DNA of 64,000 bases from Xiphophorus maculatus (GCF_002775205.1 NC_036445.1:2128802-2192801); one strand, 5' to 3'. Shown: positions 11,901 through 28,186, counted from the first letter of the stretch. Translations and numbers: made by a program. Notes: a model not told the origin generated them from the letters alone.

Positions 11901-14700
11901 ACAGAAAATGAAAGATTAGAAAACACAAACAACCTTACAAACCAAACAAGTTCCTATAAAAATGTAAAAGAAGCATTTTTTTTATTTATACTTTTAAATT
12001 TAGTACATTCATAGGTGGAACTAGGAAAGTTTAAATAATCAGTCACTTCCTGTTTTCACTGGCTATGAACTGACACGATAATATTTCATGGCCACTCTCC
12101 AAAATGGGAAAGACAAGAAAACATACCATTTAGGTTAGCCTGATGTCCTATTTACCTCCAAAACTCAAGAAATAGCTACAAAAAATAGATATTGGCCTAA
12201 AACTGCCCACATCTGTAGTCAAATAATTATGTCAAATAACATTTAAGATTATTTAAAACTTCTTGGAGTTTAAAATGCACATAATAAAATGCAATATTTG
12301 AAGATCCAGCAGTGGTGTCAAACTCATTTTTATTTCAGGTCAAATCAGCATCATGAATGCTCTCAATAAAATTACCCATTAGACTGTAAAAATGTGAATA
12401 AATTGGCATCTGCATCTAATGAATCCCTTTTAAAGTTAAATAAACTTTTTCAGATTGAATTCAGATAGAAACTGCTTTGATTCCACAGATAAAATATTTA
12501 GGCACACAACTGTATCTCTTTTTCTAGAGCCTAAATGGCCACATAAGAGGTTATGGTGAGCCGGATTTGGCCCCCGGGCCTCAAGTTTGACACATGAAAC
12601 AAAGTGCGAAACGTGGAAAAACACAACGTGCCCCCTGTAAGGTACAGTAAACAATTTGAGATGCTGTAGGTCTATTTACCTTCTGAAGGAATCTTGTTAA
12701 AACAGTGCCATAAAGGCAGCACCAGGAGATTTAAAATAAAAATTTGGTGGACAAAGTAAGTAAATAAAAATCAATCATCGGGAGTTTCATGAGGATAAGA
12801 ACCAAACATCAACACATAAAGAGTCACAAGATTCAAAATCAACCAATTTCATCCAACCTCGTGCTGATTGTGCAACAAAACAAAAAGGGAATTTATAACT
12901 GTGTGAATTAAAATGGCTTCTGCAAATAGGCAGAGAAGGATTTAAACTCCCTAAAAGCTCCCAGCGTTAAATGAGTTTGTCACTTTAACACACTGAAACC
13001 CCAGAGAGCGGACACGCAGTCTTTCGGATGTAGTGCATTAGTCAAACCAATGAAGAAATGGTTCTACTACCGCTGAAGCACTTAGGCCTAAACGAGGCTG
13101 GGAGTTAGCTGGGTCAAAATCAGTCACTCAAGTTCTTCAGCAGCGGAAACCATCTGAGCCAGAGAGCTTTCATTAGAGGCCAGCAGATGTCTTCTGCTTC
13201 CAGATGTTTGACTTTTATTTAGAGAATACAAACCTGATCATCGTGGACGTCTTTCAGGGTGTAGCTGACCACACCGATGCCCATGTTGACCAGGTCGGAG
13301 GAGGCCACCTTGAACACCTGCTCAGAGAACTTCTTACGATCCTGGTAGATCTCCTGCACAGAAAGCAAAACATTACCACAGATTTTACAACACAATACAT
13401 AGTTCTGACCCATGTGGCGTTAAAGTTCAAGTGAAAACATGTGAAGATGTTGGCGGACCGACCTCGACAGTCAGATGAGCGATGATGGCTCTCTGGTGGC
13501 CCTCCAGGGTCTCCAGAGCGATCTGAGCGACCTCAGCCTCAGACTTCCCCATAAACATCTGACAGGCTGTGGCCAGCATCTCCTTGTTCTGACCCTGAAT
13601 CTTCACCTGGGACAAAAAAAGAAAAAGATTTAGCTAAAACTGAAACTAAAGGTTTAAAAGAGGGAAAATATTTAGTAAGATTTGAGTCAGTAAAACAAAA
13701 AGTCACAGAAGTTCCTTGTCTTTCCACATTGCCTTGCAAATTTAATTTTATCCCTTGAAACTTTTTCATAAACTACATATGCCTTAAACAGTGATTTTAT
13801 TAAGTGGTATCAGAGTCAAGGGATCAAATATTTTAGATTTGTGCAACAATTTTTAACACACTGCAGTTTTAAAATTCCAATTAAATACAATGAAGTTTGA
13901 CGTCGTGCTAAAAGGATCAGTGAGTTTTTATGTTTTGAAAGTCACTAATTGTACATAAAAGTAAACATGTTCACAGAAGCTGATTTAAAGAACAAGTATG
14001 TTAAACTTTCTGATTATAAAGCATTTCTACCACACAACGGTCGGCGCTCACCTGTGCGATGCCCGTGACCGAGATGGGGACGCCATGACGAGTGTAGACT
14101 TTATCACTTTTCACGTTCAGAGTCAGGGTGTTGAGTGTGATTCTGCGGTAGTAGAACACAAAGCAAGCGTGACGAAGCAGAAATGATCATATTCTGATCA
14201 TGCATGTGCTCTCTTTTGTCTCCATTTAATTTGCCAGAGACTCTGAACCACAGAGGCAGAAGGCGTCTCACCTCTGGATCTGCTGGATACACGGGATGAC
14301 AAACACTCTTCCTCCAGCAATCATCAGAGGTGGAGAACGGCCGCAGCCTGGTGGGGAAAAAGAGAAATCATTTAACATTACAGTGCTGATTAGTGACAAA
14401 CAACCAGCTGCTTCACTATCCAGAGAAAGCAGAAACAGATCAGTTATAGATTCATTTCACAATACAGGTGAGTTAGTCGCAGTATATTAAAGAAAACTGG
14501 AAAATCCAATGTGAGCAAATAATTAGATCGCAAACCTTCAGTAAAAGCAGAACACATTTATAAACACGGCCATTAAGTATCATCTGTTTCTAGCAGCTAC
14601 TGAAAGGATTTTCTAAACATCCTGTGTTATTGCAGGAAATAAGCAGGAATCCATTACCAGACACCACCATGGCTTCATTGGGTCCACATGTGTAAAACAT
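8920..14700 (-). CDS. flot1: Flotillin-1 (reggie-2)
   Basis: Membrane-raft scaffold protein of the SPFH family, acting at the inner plasma membrane and endosomes as hetero-oligomers with flotillin-2. Coding exons (minus strand): 14658-14700 (ATG 14700-14698), 14272-14347, 14052-14142, 13463-13606, 13234-13353, 11794-11889, 11547-11699, 10668-10849, 10539-10584, 10258-10395, 9039-9203 and probably 8920-8949. Frames join without error and give 427 residues, the same length as human FLOT1. Features: N-terminus [13 protein letters not shown]; Cys34 in VFVIPC, the position of the human palmitoylated Cys; SPFH domain about 30-190; coiled-coil flotillin region with EAEAEAE and [14 protein letters not shown]. 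If the weak donor at 9038 is not used, translation ends at 9015 and the tail reads VLLSPIC. The 5' UTR is split: an acceptor at 14708 joins to a first exon near 17.25 kb. Confidence 0.95.
9204..10257 (-). other. flot1 intron without further features
   Basis: This intron of about 1 kb separates the two large 3' coding exons of flot1. I see AT-rich sequence and a short CpG-containing stretch near 9600-9640, but no repeat family, RNA gene or coding potential that I can support. Confidence 0.5.
10868..11479 (-). repeat. TTAA-flanked MITE (family A, copy 3)
   Basis: This is an antisense copy of the element at 2554-3247, inserted in the flot1 intron between exons 10668-10849 and 11547-11699. TTAA lies at 10864-10867 and 11480-11483, within ATTTAA and TTTAAAT contexts. 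The ends read AGGTGACCCATTATGC and, on the other strand, AGGGGAACTATAAGGC. The internal X-box-like block reads GTTGCTAGGTAAC at 11286-11298 on the plus strand. There is no coding capacity. An open frame that runs through it only joins intron sequence to the adjoining flot1 exon. Confidence 0.8.
12310..12596. mobile_element. Short hAT element relic (family B)
   Basis: It starts CAGTGGTGTCAAACTCAT and ends, read on the opposite strand, CATGTGTCAAACTTGAGG, with the family block GGCCCCCGGGCC next to the right end. It is about half the length of the 7749-8336 copy, so it is internally deleted. I see no clear 8-bp flanking duplication. It lies in a flot1 intron, next to a Tc1-like scrap near 12100-12150. 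Confidence 0.65.
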
Positions 14701-14869
14701 CTCGATTCCTGAAGGAATAAAATGTACATTTATGATTAAAAAAGGAATCCTTCAGCAGTCTGTGTGCAGTAAAAACAGGATTTCATATTAGTATAATAAA
14801 AATCACAATCTGGATAAAAGTATTTGTGACCAAGATGCAAATGAAAATCAAAAACCTTTACATTTATTA

Positions 14870-15210
14870 CCACATAAAAATAGATAAATTTATACATAAT
14901 ACATTTTGTTGGATGATAAATTGCGATAAACGATAATATTATTGAGACTATTTTTAAGTAATAACATGATAACGACATAATAATGAAAGTTTGCCATCTC
15001 AAAGAACAATAAACGCAAATTTTGAACTGGAAGATATTTTAAATATAAAAAAAGACAATTAAAAACAATAAATAAAATTGAAACAAATACCACACAATCT
15101 AAACCATAAATTAAATAGATTATTAAATCTATGTAAACAAAATTGGCCTTTAAAAAATATCAATAATCAAATCAGAAATGATCAAGCTGATATTTATTTA
15201 TCATGTGATT
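14870..15210. repeat. AT-rich interspersed repeat (family C), copy 1
   Basis: The shared signature ATACATTTTGTTGGATGATA, then AAATTGCGATAAACGATAAT and AAAACAATAAATAAAATTG, is paralleled at 32879-33385 (ATACATTTTGCTGGACAATA ... AAATTGCGATAAAGGATGAT ... AAAACAATAAATAAGATTA). The wording matches a common teleost DNA-transposon-derived repeat. I cannot see a clear terminal repeat. It lies in the long first intron of flot1. Confidence 0.6.
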
Positions 15211-15479
15211 AATTTATTATTGTGACAAGCTTCTTTATGACATGTGATAAATGACAGATTATGTAAAATAATAGATTATGAACTTTAATCTATTATTAAT
15301 CTTTAATCTTATTAGAAACATTTTCAAGACTAACTTCACAAGAGCATTGCTTTCCTAAAAGTGACTTAAATGAAATTAGCAGCTAAATTGTTTCACTAAT
15401 GATTCTAATCCAGGAATCTAAAAATAACCAGAAATTGCAAAAGAGTTACAGGAAAAAGCCCACTCATGTAAAATTATCC

Positions 15480-15790
15480 ACAGGGAAACACAGCGGGGGT
15501 ATCAGTTACATTCTGACTGGCAGATTATTACACATAAAACCATTTAATGTGCAGAGTTTAGTGTAGAGTGGAGGATCTGTGATGCTGTGGGCCTGCTTCT
15601 CTTTCACACAACATGAGAATCTTGGTAGAGCTCTTTAAAATACCGGGACATTTTAAATATTAAATAAAAACCTCAGTTAGAAACCTAAAAACTGGGTGTT
15701 TCAGCAGGATATTGATTGGAAAATGTAGACAAATGATTCATCAAACTGACAAATAGCTAAGACACATTTATCTTCCTATATATAGGATGT
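15480..15790 (+). mobile_element. Tc1-like transposase relic
   Basis: A degraded frame reads SGGSVMLWACFSFTQ and later NWVFQQD. These correspond to the GGGSxMLWGCF and VFQQDNDPKH stretches of Tc1-type DDE transposases. Stops and frameshifts interrupt it and no catalytic set is intact. It is a dead fragment in flot1 intron 1. Confidence 0.7.
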
Positions 15791-16040
15791 AAAAGATAGC
15801 ACGAGTCCCAAAGAATGTAGCAAAACAGTAAATAATATCAACATTTCTTACAAACATTTTTGAAGTCACTAACTTGCTAAGCGTTTTATTTAAATGTAAC
15901 TTTACTTCTTAAATCACCTTTATTACAGTCGCCAAGTCAAAACTAATATGAGCAGAGGAGTGTAGGAACAATATTTGCTCATTTGAGTAACATTTTGGGG
16001 AAAAATTTACTTTTAAGACTAGCTTTGCAACACTGTAGTT

Positions 16041-16518
16041 CAGGGGTGTCCAACGTGTGGCCCAGGGGTCATTTGTGGCCCTTAAACTGATTTTGTGCGG
16101 CCCATCAACTGCAATTCAAGAATGACAGAAATTTGAGCAGCACAGAGGCTTGATGCAGATGGAGACTTTTTATTTGTGATAAAGGTAAAAACTATAATTT
16201 TGTTTACAGCAACCCAAAGTATTCACTTCTTATAACCAAGCTTTTATAATAAATATGCTACTAAAAAGGCGACACTTGCATCCAAATCAATATTAATCTA
16301 ATTTATTAAACTTGGGTAAATAAACCAAGCATTTTGACAGAAAGTGACACAACTACATGCATTTATTTTAATACATCAAACATGCAAAAAGTTTCATTTT
16401 TTAGATCTACAACTACAAAAAAGAACTACTTCATTTGCTTGATTTGACTTTTTTAATTATCTTTATTTTATTGACTCAACGATTTTGGCCCATACGACAA
16501 TAAATGTGGACATTCCTG
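16041..16518. mobile_element. Non-autonomous hAT element with perfect 8-bp target duplication
   Basis: A perfect direct repeat CTGTAGTT flanks the element (16033-16040 and 16519-16526). The termini are CAGGGGTGTCCAACGTGTGG and, on the other strand, CAGGAATGTCCACATTTATT. At 478 bp with no transposase frame it is a deletion derivative. It lies in flot1 intron 1. Related right ends occur at 19130 and 43032. Confidence 0.9.
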
Positions 16519-17245
16519 CTGTAGTTTTTACTATAACTTGAGTAACGTTATTATGAAGTATTGCTCCTCTTACCTGAGCCAAATATTCACATTTTAACCA
16601 AAGATGTGTGAAACACAGATACAAGTGAGAACTCCTGTTTGTTCACAAGCTTTGTTATTCTAATATTTTTAAACAGCTGAACCTGTTGTACCATTTAAAG
16701 GTCAGGTCAACACAAGACAAATATTATAGCACAGAAGATATTATCACTGGGAGTATTTCGCAATATATGTTCACTACTGTAAATATTCAAAGGATTTGTT
16801 TTCACTTGAGCAAATTTCTTTGACTTCTCGAGTAAAAAAATAAGTACTGGTTCTCATACATGAGTCCACGTTGTGGGAACTACAGTTCACACATGTCAAC
16901 GGCAGTCAGAAGATCCGTCTGTGTGTTTGCAGCCTCACGGCTCCTCCCTCTTTCCCACAAACCCGCTGAAATCTTCCTTACATCTCCCCAAACAAAACCG
17001 TCGAGTCCAAACAAAAAGCTATTCCCGTGTAAAACAAACAAAAAACAACCTGACCAAACCGAAAACAACACCCTTTATCTAAAATCACGGCGCTAAGAAA
17101 GCTAACATTAGCTCGCCTTTAGCAGTTACTACACAGTAAAGGAAAACAGTAAGGGATTAACACAGCCACACTTCAGCGAAATAAACACCGGAATCGACTG
17201 TTTCTGTTTAAACCGCTCCTATTTGGTTTATAAAAGACGACAAAC

Positions 17246-17420
17246 CTTTTCAGGATGCAATTAAACTGGTTTCGTGCTGCTGCGGACAGATTGTACTGTA
17301 GCTCGGCGATCGTCAAATTGGAATCAGAGAAGAACGTCGTTGCGAAAAAGGAAGTGTCTGTTCACCACGCCCCGTTTGACTGGCGCCATCTTGTGGTGAG
17401 TCTGGTCTGGATCTGTTTTC
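17246..17420 (-). promoter_or_regulatory. flot1: flot1 non-coding first exon and promoter
   Basis: On the minus strand a good splice donor (AAAAG|GTTTGT, exon edge 17246) lies downstream of a CpG-containing stretch. That stretch carries a YY1-type motif CAAGATGGCGCC (complement of about 17383-17393), an ETS-like AGGAAGTG on the plus strand at about 17349 and a GC box (ACGCCCC). It has no TATA box. This fits a housekeeping promoter for flot1, whose start-codon exon has an upstream acceptor at 14708. The exact transcription start is not known. The ATG within the YY1 site would open a 21-codon upstream frame. Confidence 0.6.
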
Positions 17421-20400
17421 AAACAAGGTTTTTATTTTGTGTTTTTTACAGCTTTGATTAAGGAAATCGATCCATATTATTTCCAAGAGCACAAACAAAC
17501 AAAAAAAAATCTGTAAACACATATGAATATTGTGGGTCACTGAATAATTTTAAGTTATCATAAAGTGTATTTTTGTACCAGTGAATTTATTTCACATTCT
17601 GTGTTCTGTTCCTTGTTTTTTCTTTGTTTATGCACCAAAATGTTTTCTCAGTTTAAAAATAAAGTGTGACCAAACAAAGAATTTGACTCCACTTCTAATT
17701 GCTCAAATAATACAGATATTATGCATAATTAGATAAACATTAGAGGGAGTAAAGTTAAGAATAAAGTGGAAATACACAGCCATGTACGTACATGTTCATT
17801 TTGTGGTAGTGCAATGTCTTTATTTTGTTTTCTCTTAGCAAAAGGTATAGGTTAATTTTATTACATATGCTTAAACATAAAAGCACAGAAAGTATTACAG
17901 ACCATGTACCTGGGGTGTATTAGAAAATATACTAATATAATAGAATACAACTTTTTTTTAAGTTTACAAAAGTTTTTATTAAGTATACTTTAATAAAGTA
18001 ATTTTAAGATTAAGATATGCAACACATTGTTTAATGTACTAGATATATATGTGTGGTTCATGTTTTAGTTTATTGTAGCATATTTAATGAATAAATGTAA
18101 GCAATGATATGTATTTACTCTCTGACTTTTCTATATACTTTACAGTACAAGCCAAGTGTGTTTCACTATGCTGTTCTTAAGTATGTAAAATATAACTTAT
18201 TATAAGTAAACTACAAGTAAACAGCCAAACTAAGTCTTATTAAGGGTCACAGAGTTAGCAGACTACTCTGGCTGTAAGGAGTTCATTGTGTTCATCAGTT
18301 GGACAGCCTGGAGGAAGAAAACTGTCTCTGTGACGTCTGGTTTTTGTAAATGGCGTTTTGTAGATCCGACCTGAAGATAACAGTCTAAACAATTTGTGTC
18401 CAGGATGTGTGGGGTTGGGATAGATGTTAGCTGCCCTTTTCCTGACCTGACCTGACCTGTACAAGTCCTGGATGAAACGACGGTCGGCCCTAAGGATCCG
18501 CCCTGCAGACTTAATTGTTTGGTACAGATTGGACCTGTCCTGTTCTGTGGACAAGTCAAATCACACAATGTAAACCACAAAATTATGTTTTTGTTTTATA
18601 CATTTTAAAAAATAGTAATCTTATTGGGATTTTGTAATGATTATGTGTGCCTGCATTTTAAAGAAGCAGTGATTTAAAAAAAAAAATAAAAACACTCTTG
18701 CACATCACTTTATTAATGGAAATGCTTTTTTTTTTTATCTCAAGAAGTTGAATGCTTTCTGTTTTATTGACTGAGAACAAAACTATCTAAGAATAGGATT
18801 TGGGTCACTCTTTGTTCTTCATTACGGGTATTTTTAGCGACGTTGACTGAGTGGGACTGTTTTGGAGTATAAGTTGCTGGATGTTGGTAGTTCTGTTCAC
18901 AATTACACTAAAATCAAAGGAACAAACGTAGCTAATTAAATACTTTGTAATGTACCAAACATATTCCATTTTAATCAGCTTTAATTTTGTATGTAAAATT
19001 TTTCCAAAACATTTTTAACAAGAGTACATCTGCATCCGCTGCACTTTCTGGTCTTGAATTACTGAAAGGGGCCAAACAAATATTTTTCAAGGATCACAAA
19101 TGGCTCCTGGGCCACACTTGGGACACCCTGCTGCAACACAATAACTGGCCACTTTATTAGGCATACCCTGCTGGAAACATGCTGGAACCCCATTTGACTT
19201 TAGGACTGACTTCATCGTTGATGTCATGTATTTAACAAGGTGACGCAAAAATTTCAATGAAATTTTGTTCCCTATAGGCTTGATCAGCTGTGGATTTGTC
19301 ACAAGCTTCTCCCACAGACCAAATGTGCTCTGGTGGATTGTGGTCTGGTGACTTTGGAGGCCATTGGAGAACATAGAAGTTGTCAGATTTTAAAAACAGT
19401 TTCAGATTACCTTACAGGCTGGGTTAACATCTCAGACTTTGTGTTTCCTTCTTGGAGGTAGTTGAATTTTATTTGTGAAGCCACATTTTTCCCAGCAGAA
19501 CATCACTGAGCAACATAATAAGCAGGTTTTCATTTATATGACCTGTAAGCTGTAGAAACAATGTTGATCTCTGTTTGAACTATCAGATGCTAAGTTACAA
19601 TCTTAGTTCCCTAAAGCAGTTTTATGTGGTTTGAAACATGTTGACATTTACTGACTTTGCTCTCTGAATAAGCTGCTTGCTGACAAAGCAGTCTACCGCT
19701 TTCCCAAAGATTCACCCATTTCCTTATATAATGATTTTCTCTTCAAATTTAAACATAATAAAGGTAGAACATGCAAAACATTATGACTTTTAAATTTGGA
19801 TAATATTGTTGTAAATAAACGAAGCACCTCCAGCACTAAAGAATCACTTACGTTATTGTCATGAATCTCATATTTATTTTTAGCTTTTAATGGCAAATGT
19901 GACCTGTTTGTTACTAAGGTGCAACAATGATACAATAAAGAGCTTTAATGAACTTTTGTATATGGTGCATCTGCAAGTTACTAAAAGATATTTATTCAGA
20001 TATTTGATGGGGTGCATGTATATATTTTTGGCTGGACAAGCACATAAGAAATGAAAGATTTGCTTGGGGAATTTCCCAAGAGCGTTTTTTTGGTCAAGTC
20101 ATGCTGTCCCCACCTTCCAAGGCCTTGCCACCCTAGACAGTGATCCATATTGCTCTTATAAAAACTACCACTGATGATGAATGTGTGTAAACATCTGTCT
20201 CAAGCTGAATAGTGTATATTATTGCCCATCTTTAAATCCATTTATTTTTCTCCCATTGGCGTCCTACATTTAGCCACATTGTTCACAGCTCTACAGCTGC
20301 AGGATAGCTTCTTTTAAAAATGATCTCATCCATTTACATCCAGGCTTTTTAATAGAGGGTTGACTATTTTTCTGGCATTCTCCCTGCATTCAGAAGCAAA

Positions 20401-20784
20401 TAGGCAACTGGATGAGGCAAGGGAAGAAAATGCACATAATGTATGCTCCATCTGGAGACACTGACGGCATTAAATCCGACTTCCAAAATCAGTCAAATTG
20501 ATCTGGTAGTGAGATTCTTTCCCTCAACACATACTGAAGAGGGCTTGAGTGAAATTGTCCCCATTTCCCCCCAGTTGGACACGGAAATGTCCACCATCTG
20601 TTTCCTATAAAGTAGGCGATACGAGATGATTTGTTATGGCTGACCCAGAAAACAGCTGTAATAAATATTTCTGGACACCAGCTGGCAAAATTTTAGTCAG
20701 TCTCCTGTTCTCATTTCCACTCCCTGGTCTGCAACATCGTCGCTCCTCCCTACCCAGATCCCCGTCTCCTCCCCCAGTCTGTCC
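17421..20784. other. Intergenic region between divergent flot1 and tubb
   Basis: No coding gene is recognised. It holds a repeat-like fragment at 18245-18560 (with a short ACCTGACCTGACCTG run near 18445), a hAT right end finishing at 19130 (CAGGGTGTCCCAAGTGTGGC on the minus strand) and a Tc1-like relic at 19135-19376. The stretch 19380-20780 shows no repeat I recognise and leads into the tubb promoter. Confidence 0.5.
19135..19376 (-). mobile_element. Tc1-like element relic
   Basis: It begins AACTGGCCACTTTATTAGGC, the terminal wording of a widespread fish Tc1-like element. It ends with TCTGGTGACTTTGGAGGCCA, the antisense of that element's transposase around the PPQSPDLNP motif. Only the two outer pieces remain and the intervening frame is broken. 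A hAT right end abuts it at 19130. Confidence 0.7.
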
Positions 20785-24945
<4,161 letters not shown>

Positions 24946-25099
24946 AGATGTGAAGTCAAGAAGTCATTGCCAAAATTAAACTATGAAAGGAACAAACTAC
25001 AAGTAACCAACACCCCAGATAGACTCAATAGCATTACTAGTAAAACTTAACTGTGTTCAAACTTTAGGTTGCAGTAGAAATCCCCTGTCATTCAGTACC

Positions 25100-25105
25100 A
25101 ATAAA
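25100..25105 (+). terminator. tubb: tubb polyadenylation signal
   Basis: Canonical AATAAA, 155 bases after the stop codon, followed by a T/G-rich stretch (TTCTTGTGGTCTTTTT) about 30 bases on. The 3' UTR is therefore short, roughly 24946-25125. Confidence 0.8.
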
Positions 25106-25325
25106 GTTGACAAACTAAGCTGCCTGGTTCTTGCCTGATTCTTGTGGTCTTTTTCCGCTTACAGGTATTAAATGACATGAAGATTGATAGAGACTAGAAC
25201 ATGTACTAGACAAAAATCAACATCACCTGATGGTTATACATGAATATAGCCAATATATGAGCAAGATTACTTTCAGACCCACAGGCTGATCCTCTTTATG
25301 CCACACCTCACCAATACAGTGCAAG

Positions 25326-25871
25326 ACAGTGCATCCGAAGAATATTCACAGTTCTTCACTTTATCCCCAGTTTGTTACGGACATATTCCAAATTATATTA
25401 ATCTCTTTCCTCAAAATTCTGCACACAACTACCCCATTACGAGAATGTGAAAAATTTATTAAAAATAGAAAACCAAGAAAACACATTTACATAACTATTC
25501 AGTCATACTCGTGACGCTCAAATTGAGCCGTATCCACTGATTGGTCATCTGAGATGTTTCTACATCTTAAATGGGATGAACTTTATTTAGAAAGACACGA
25601 CTGTCTTTACAAGGGCCTATAGTTCATCGTGCAGGTCAGAGGTTGAAAAATTTATGCTGCTTTCAAGAATGAGACTATTGGCCTCCATAATTTGAATATA
25701 GAATAAGTTTGGCACCACAATGACTCTTCCCTAGAGCTTTCCGGCCATCTAATCTGAGCAGTCAGAGGATCTTAGTCGGCGAGGTGACCAAGAACCCAAC
25801 AGTCACTCTGTCAGAGCTCCAGCTTTCCAGGGGGACAGGAAAACATTCCTGAAAGACAACCATCTCTGATG

Positions 25872-25941
<70 letters not shown>

Positions 25942-26650
25942 GGCCTGTATGGTAGAGTGTCTGGACAAAAGCCACTCCTTAAGGCACATTGCAGCCCCTC
26001 TAGAGTTTACCAAAAGACACTTGGAGGACTCTGACCTTGAGATACAAAACTCTGGTTTGATGAGACAAAGATTGAACTCTGTGCTGTGAATGCCAGACGT
26101 CATGATTGGAGGAAACCATGCGTGGCTCATCACCAGGCCAATACCATCCCCAAAGTGAAACATGGTGGTGGCAGCATCAAGCTATGGAGATGTTTTGCAG
26201 CAGCAGGGACTTTTAGACTAGTCAGGATACTGGGAAAGATGTATGCAGTAATACAACCTGCTCCAGAGTACCATACCTTTATTTTCCAGCATGGCAATGA
26301 CCCAAAGGACATGGTCAAGATCTCAAAGGCTTCAGAATCACTCTGTGAATGTCCTCGAGTGGCCAAGCCAGAGTCTAGACTTGAATCTGATTGAACATTT
26401 CTGGAAAGATCATAAAATGGCTGTGCACAAACATCTCAACAAAGTATTAGGTAAAAGCTATGAATACCCACCTTTCTATTTTTAATAAATTTGCAAAAAT
26501 CTCAGAAACTTTTTTCCACATTGTCATAATAAAGTATTTGTGTTTAGAATTTTAAGGAAGGGGATTATTCAAACACAATTTGTAAGAAGGCTGCAACATA
26601 TCAAAAGGTGAAAAAGGAGAAGTGCTGTGAATACTTTCGAGATTCCCTGA
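25326..26650 (+). mobile_element. Degraded Tc1/mariner transposon
   Basis: The left end, CAGTGCATCCGAAGAATATT, and the right end, CTGTGAATACTTTCGAGATT, are inverted versions of one another with mismatches. Between them a broken transposase frame is read in pieces: SDETKIELFAVNARRHDW-like, KVKHGGGSIKLWRCF, and VLEWPSQSLDLNLIEHFW. These correspond to the DE, GGGSxMLWGCF and PSQSPDLNPIE motifs of Tc1 transposases, with stops and frameshifts throughout. The wording matches a widespread fish Tc1-like family. An (AATC)17 tract interrupts it at 25873-25940. It lies between tubb and mdc1. Confidence 0.88.
25873..25940. repeat. (AATC)17 microsatellite
   Basis: Seventeen uninterrupted AATC units, embedded in the Tc1 relic at the point where related elements carry a single AATCAGGCC. 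The tract therefore seems to have grown by slippage from the transposon's own sequence. Confidence 0.95.
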
Positions 26651-27329
26651 AATTCATAGGGGGCAGGGATGCACAATATTAGAAACATGTAATATGTGAC
26701 ACCATTGTTGACTGCCTTAGTAACATTACTTGTGATGAACAAAAATTTATTTGAGTATATGTTTCTGTTTGTGTCCATAACATAGACACCCAGGGAATCA
26801 CCCAGACATATTTTTATCTCAGCAGTAAGGTGTTGCTGAAAAAAATTGCTTCTGGCCAATAGCTACTGTTTTAGCAATAGAACAGTAATTTCTTAATGGT
26901 TTGATCATAACCTTTTCAAAAATGGTTTATATAGCTTTAAACAGGAGATCCCACAAGGAGAATTGTACTGAATTATACAATTGACAACTGAATTGTACTT
27001 AAATAGCAACCTTCTTTTATTGCAATCCAAAGCACACTACATATACATACTTTTCAGCAAGATATTTCTGTCTGACAAATAATTGTTAAATTGGTCTTAT
27101 TGTAACTTACCAAAATGCTGAATGGTGATTTTTTTAAAAAAAACAAAAAAAACTGTAAACCACAATCATTAAAAGTTCCAGTAGCAAACAATTGAAATTC
27201 ATCATTCTGGGTGTAATCAATCATAACATATGAGCTTTACTTTCTCACGCGAATTACTGAGGTAAAATAACTCTATGGAGATGTATGTTCTCTTTTTCTT
27301 CCATCATTTCCTTTGCTCTCTCTCTCTTT
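26651..27329. other. Intergenic spacer between the Tc1 relic and the mdc1 promoter
   Basis: AT-rich sequence with A/T homopolymer runs (for example near 27130). I see no coding sequence, RNA gene or repeat family here that I can support. Confidence 0.5.
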
Positions 27330-27690
27330 GCCTGGCGCGAAAATAAATGGACGAATGAATCCATTAAGAAACTGTTGGTCCAATCAGAAACGCTTCCGGA
27401 AAAAAACTATCCAATGAAAGAGAGAGTACGTCATAAGTGACACTTGTATTGGCCAATAGCTCTTTGCTTAAGAACCTATTGTGGGCGCGGTTGGGTCAGT
27501 ATTTACATTTTGTTTATGTCCACAGAGCAAAGCAAGACTCCGGGAAGCCTGTGCTAGAGCATGATCCCGTCACTGGTTGTCGGAATATTAAAACGCAACG
27601 CGTCCAGGGTAATGATCTGCAGATGAGCCCATCTGAGCTGTAAAGTCAGTCGTTAACAGACGGATGCTTCCTTTCTAATTTCAAGGTAAC
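27330..27690 (+). promoter_or_regulatory. mdc1: Candidate mdc1 promoter and first non-coding exon
   Basis: This is a CpG-containing segment in AT-rich surroundings. It has three CCAAT boxes on the plus strand (27380-27384, 27411-27415, 27453-27457), an ATTGG adjoining the last, and an ETS-type CTTCCGGA near 27392. A strong donor, TTTCAAG|GTAACA, lies at about 27686. The start-codon exon of mdc1 begins with an acceptor at 28184, so a non-coding exon ending here is likely. The transcription start is inferred only. Confidence 0.5.
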
Positions 27691-28186
27691 AGCCATGTGA
27701 TTTCCAAACGGGAACAGTTTTAGCCACAAAGTAGTAAACATTGTTGGAAAAGAATAAGGATAGTTGCTATAATAATCAGAAAGATTCTCGCGAAGCTAAC
27801 TGGAATATTATCATTTGAACTCACTAACGGCTAACAGGTTTACCGTTGACCGGAAGTGTAATTGCTGTGATTTCGACACTAAAAAACAATTATATACGCT
27901 TAATAAAAGTTATTTCTGTGTTGCTTGGGCTTATCTAGAGCAGACCTATAAATAGAATTTGATTAAGAACATAAGATTTCAACAAAAAGCTAGCTAAATG
28001 CTCACAGTGAAGCCTCTGTCTGTTAGCTGCAGATTACTAATGACCTAGCCACCAAGGCTAAAGTCAGTTTCATGCAGTAGCCCTGCAGAAGGCAAGCATG
28101 TTGCTAAGCTAACATTAGCAGGTTTTAGAAGGGGAAATTGTCTTTGTTTAGAGTTTATTGCCATTCTGCTTTGGTCTTTAACAGGA

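Noticed and set aside
18255-18580. Minus-strand frames between flot1 and tubb
   Set aside because: The DNA looks like a fragment of an interspersed repeat. The frames overlap each other and show no protein family.
26086-26394. 102-codon frame downstream of tubb
   Set aside because: Part of the dead Tc1 transposase (VKHGGGSIKLW). Frameshifts and stops on both sides exclude a working gene.
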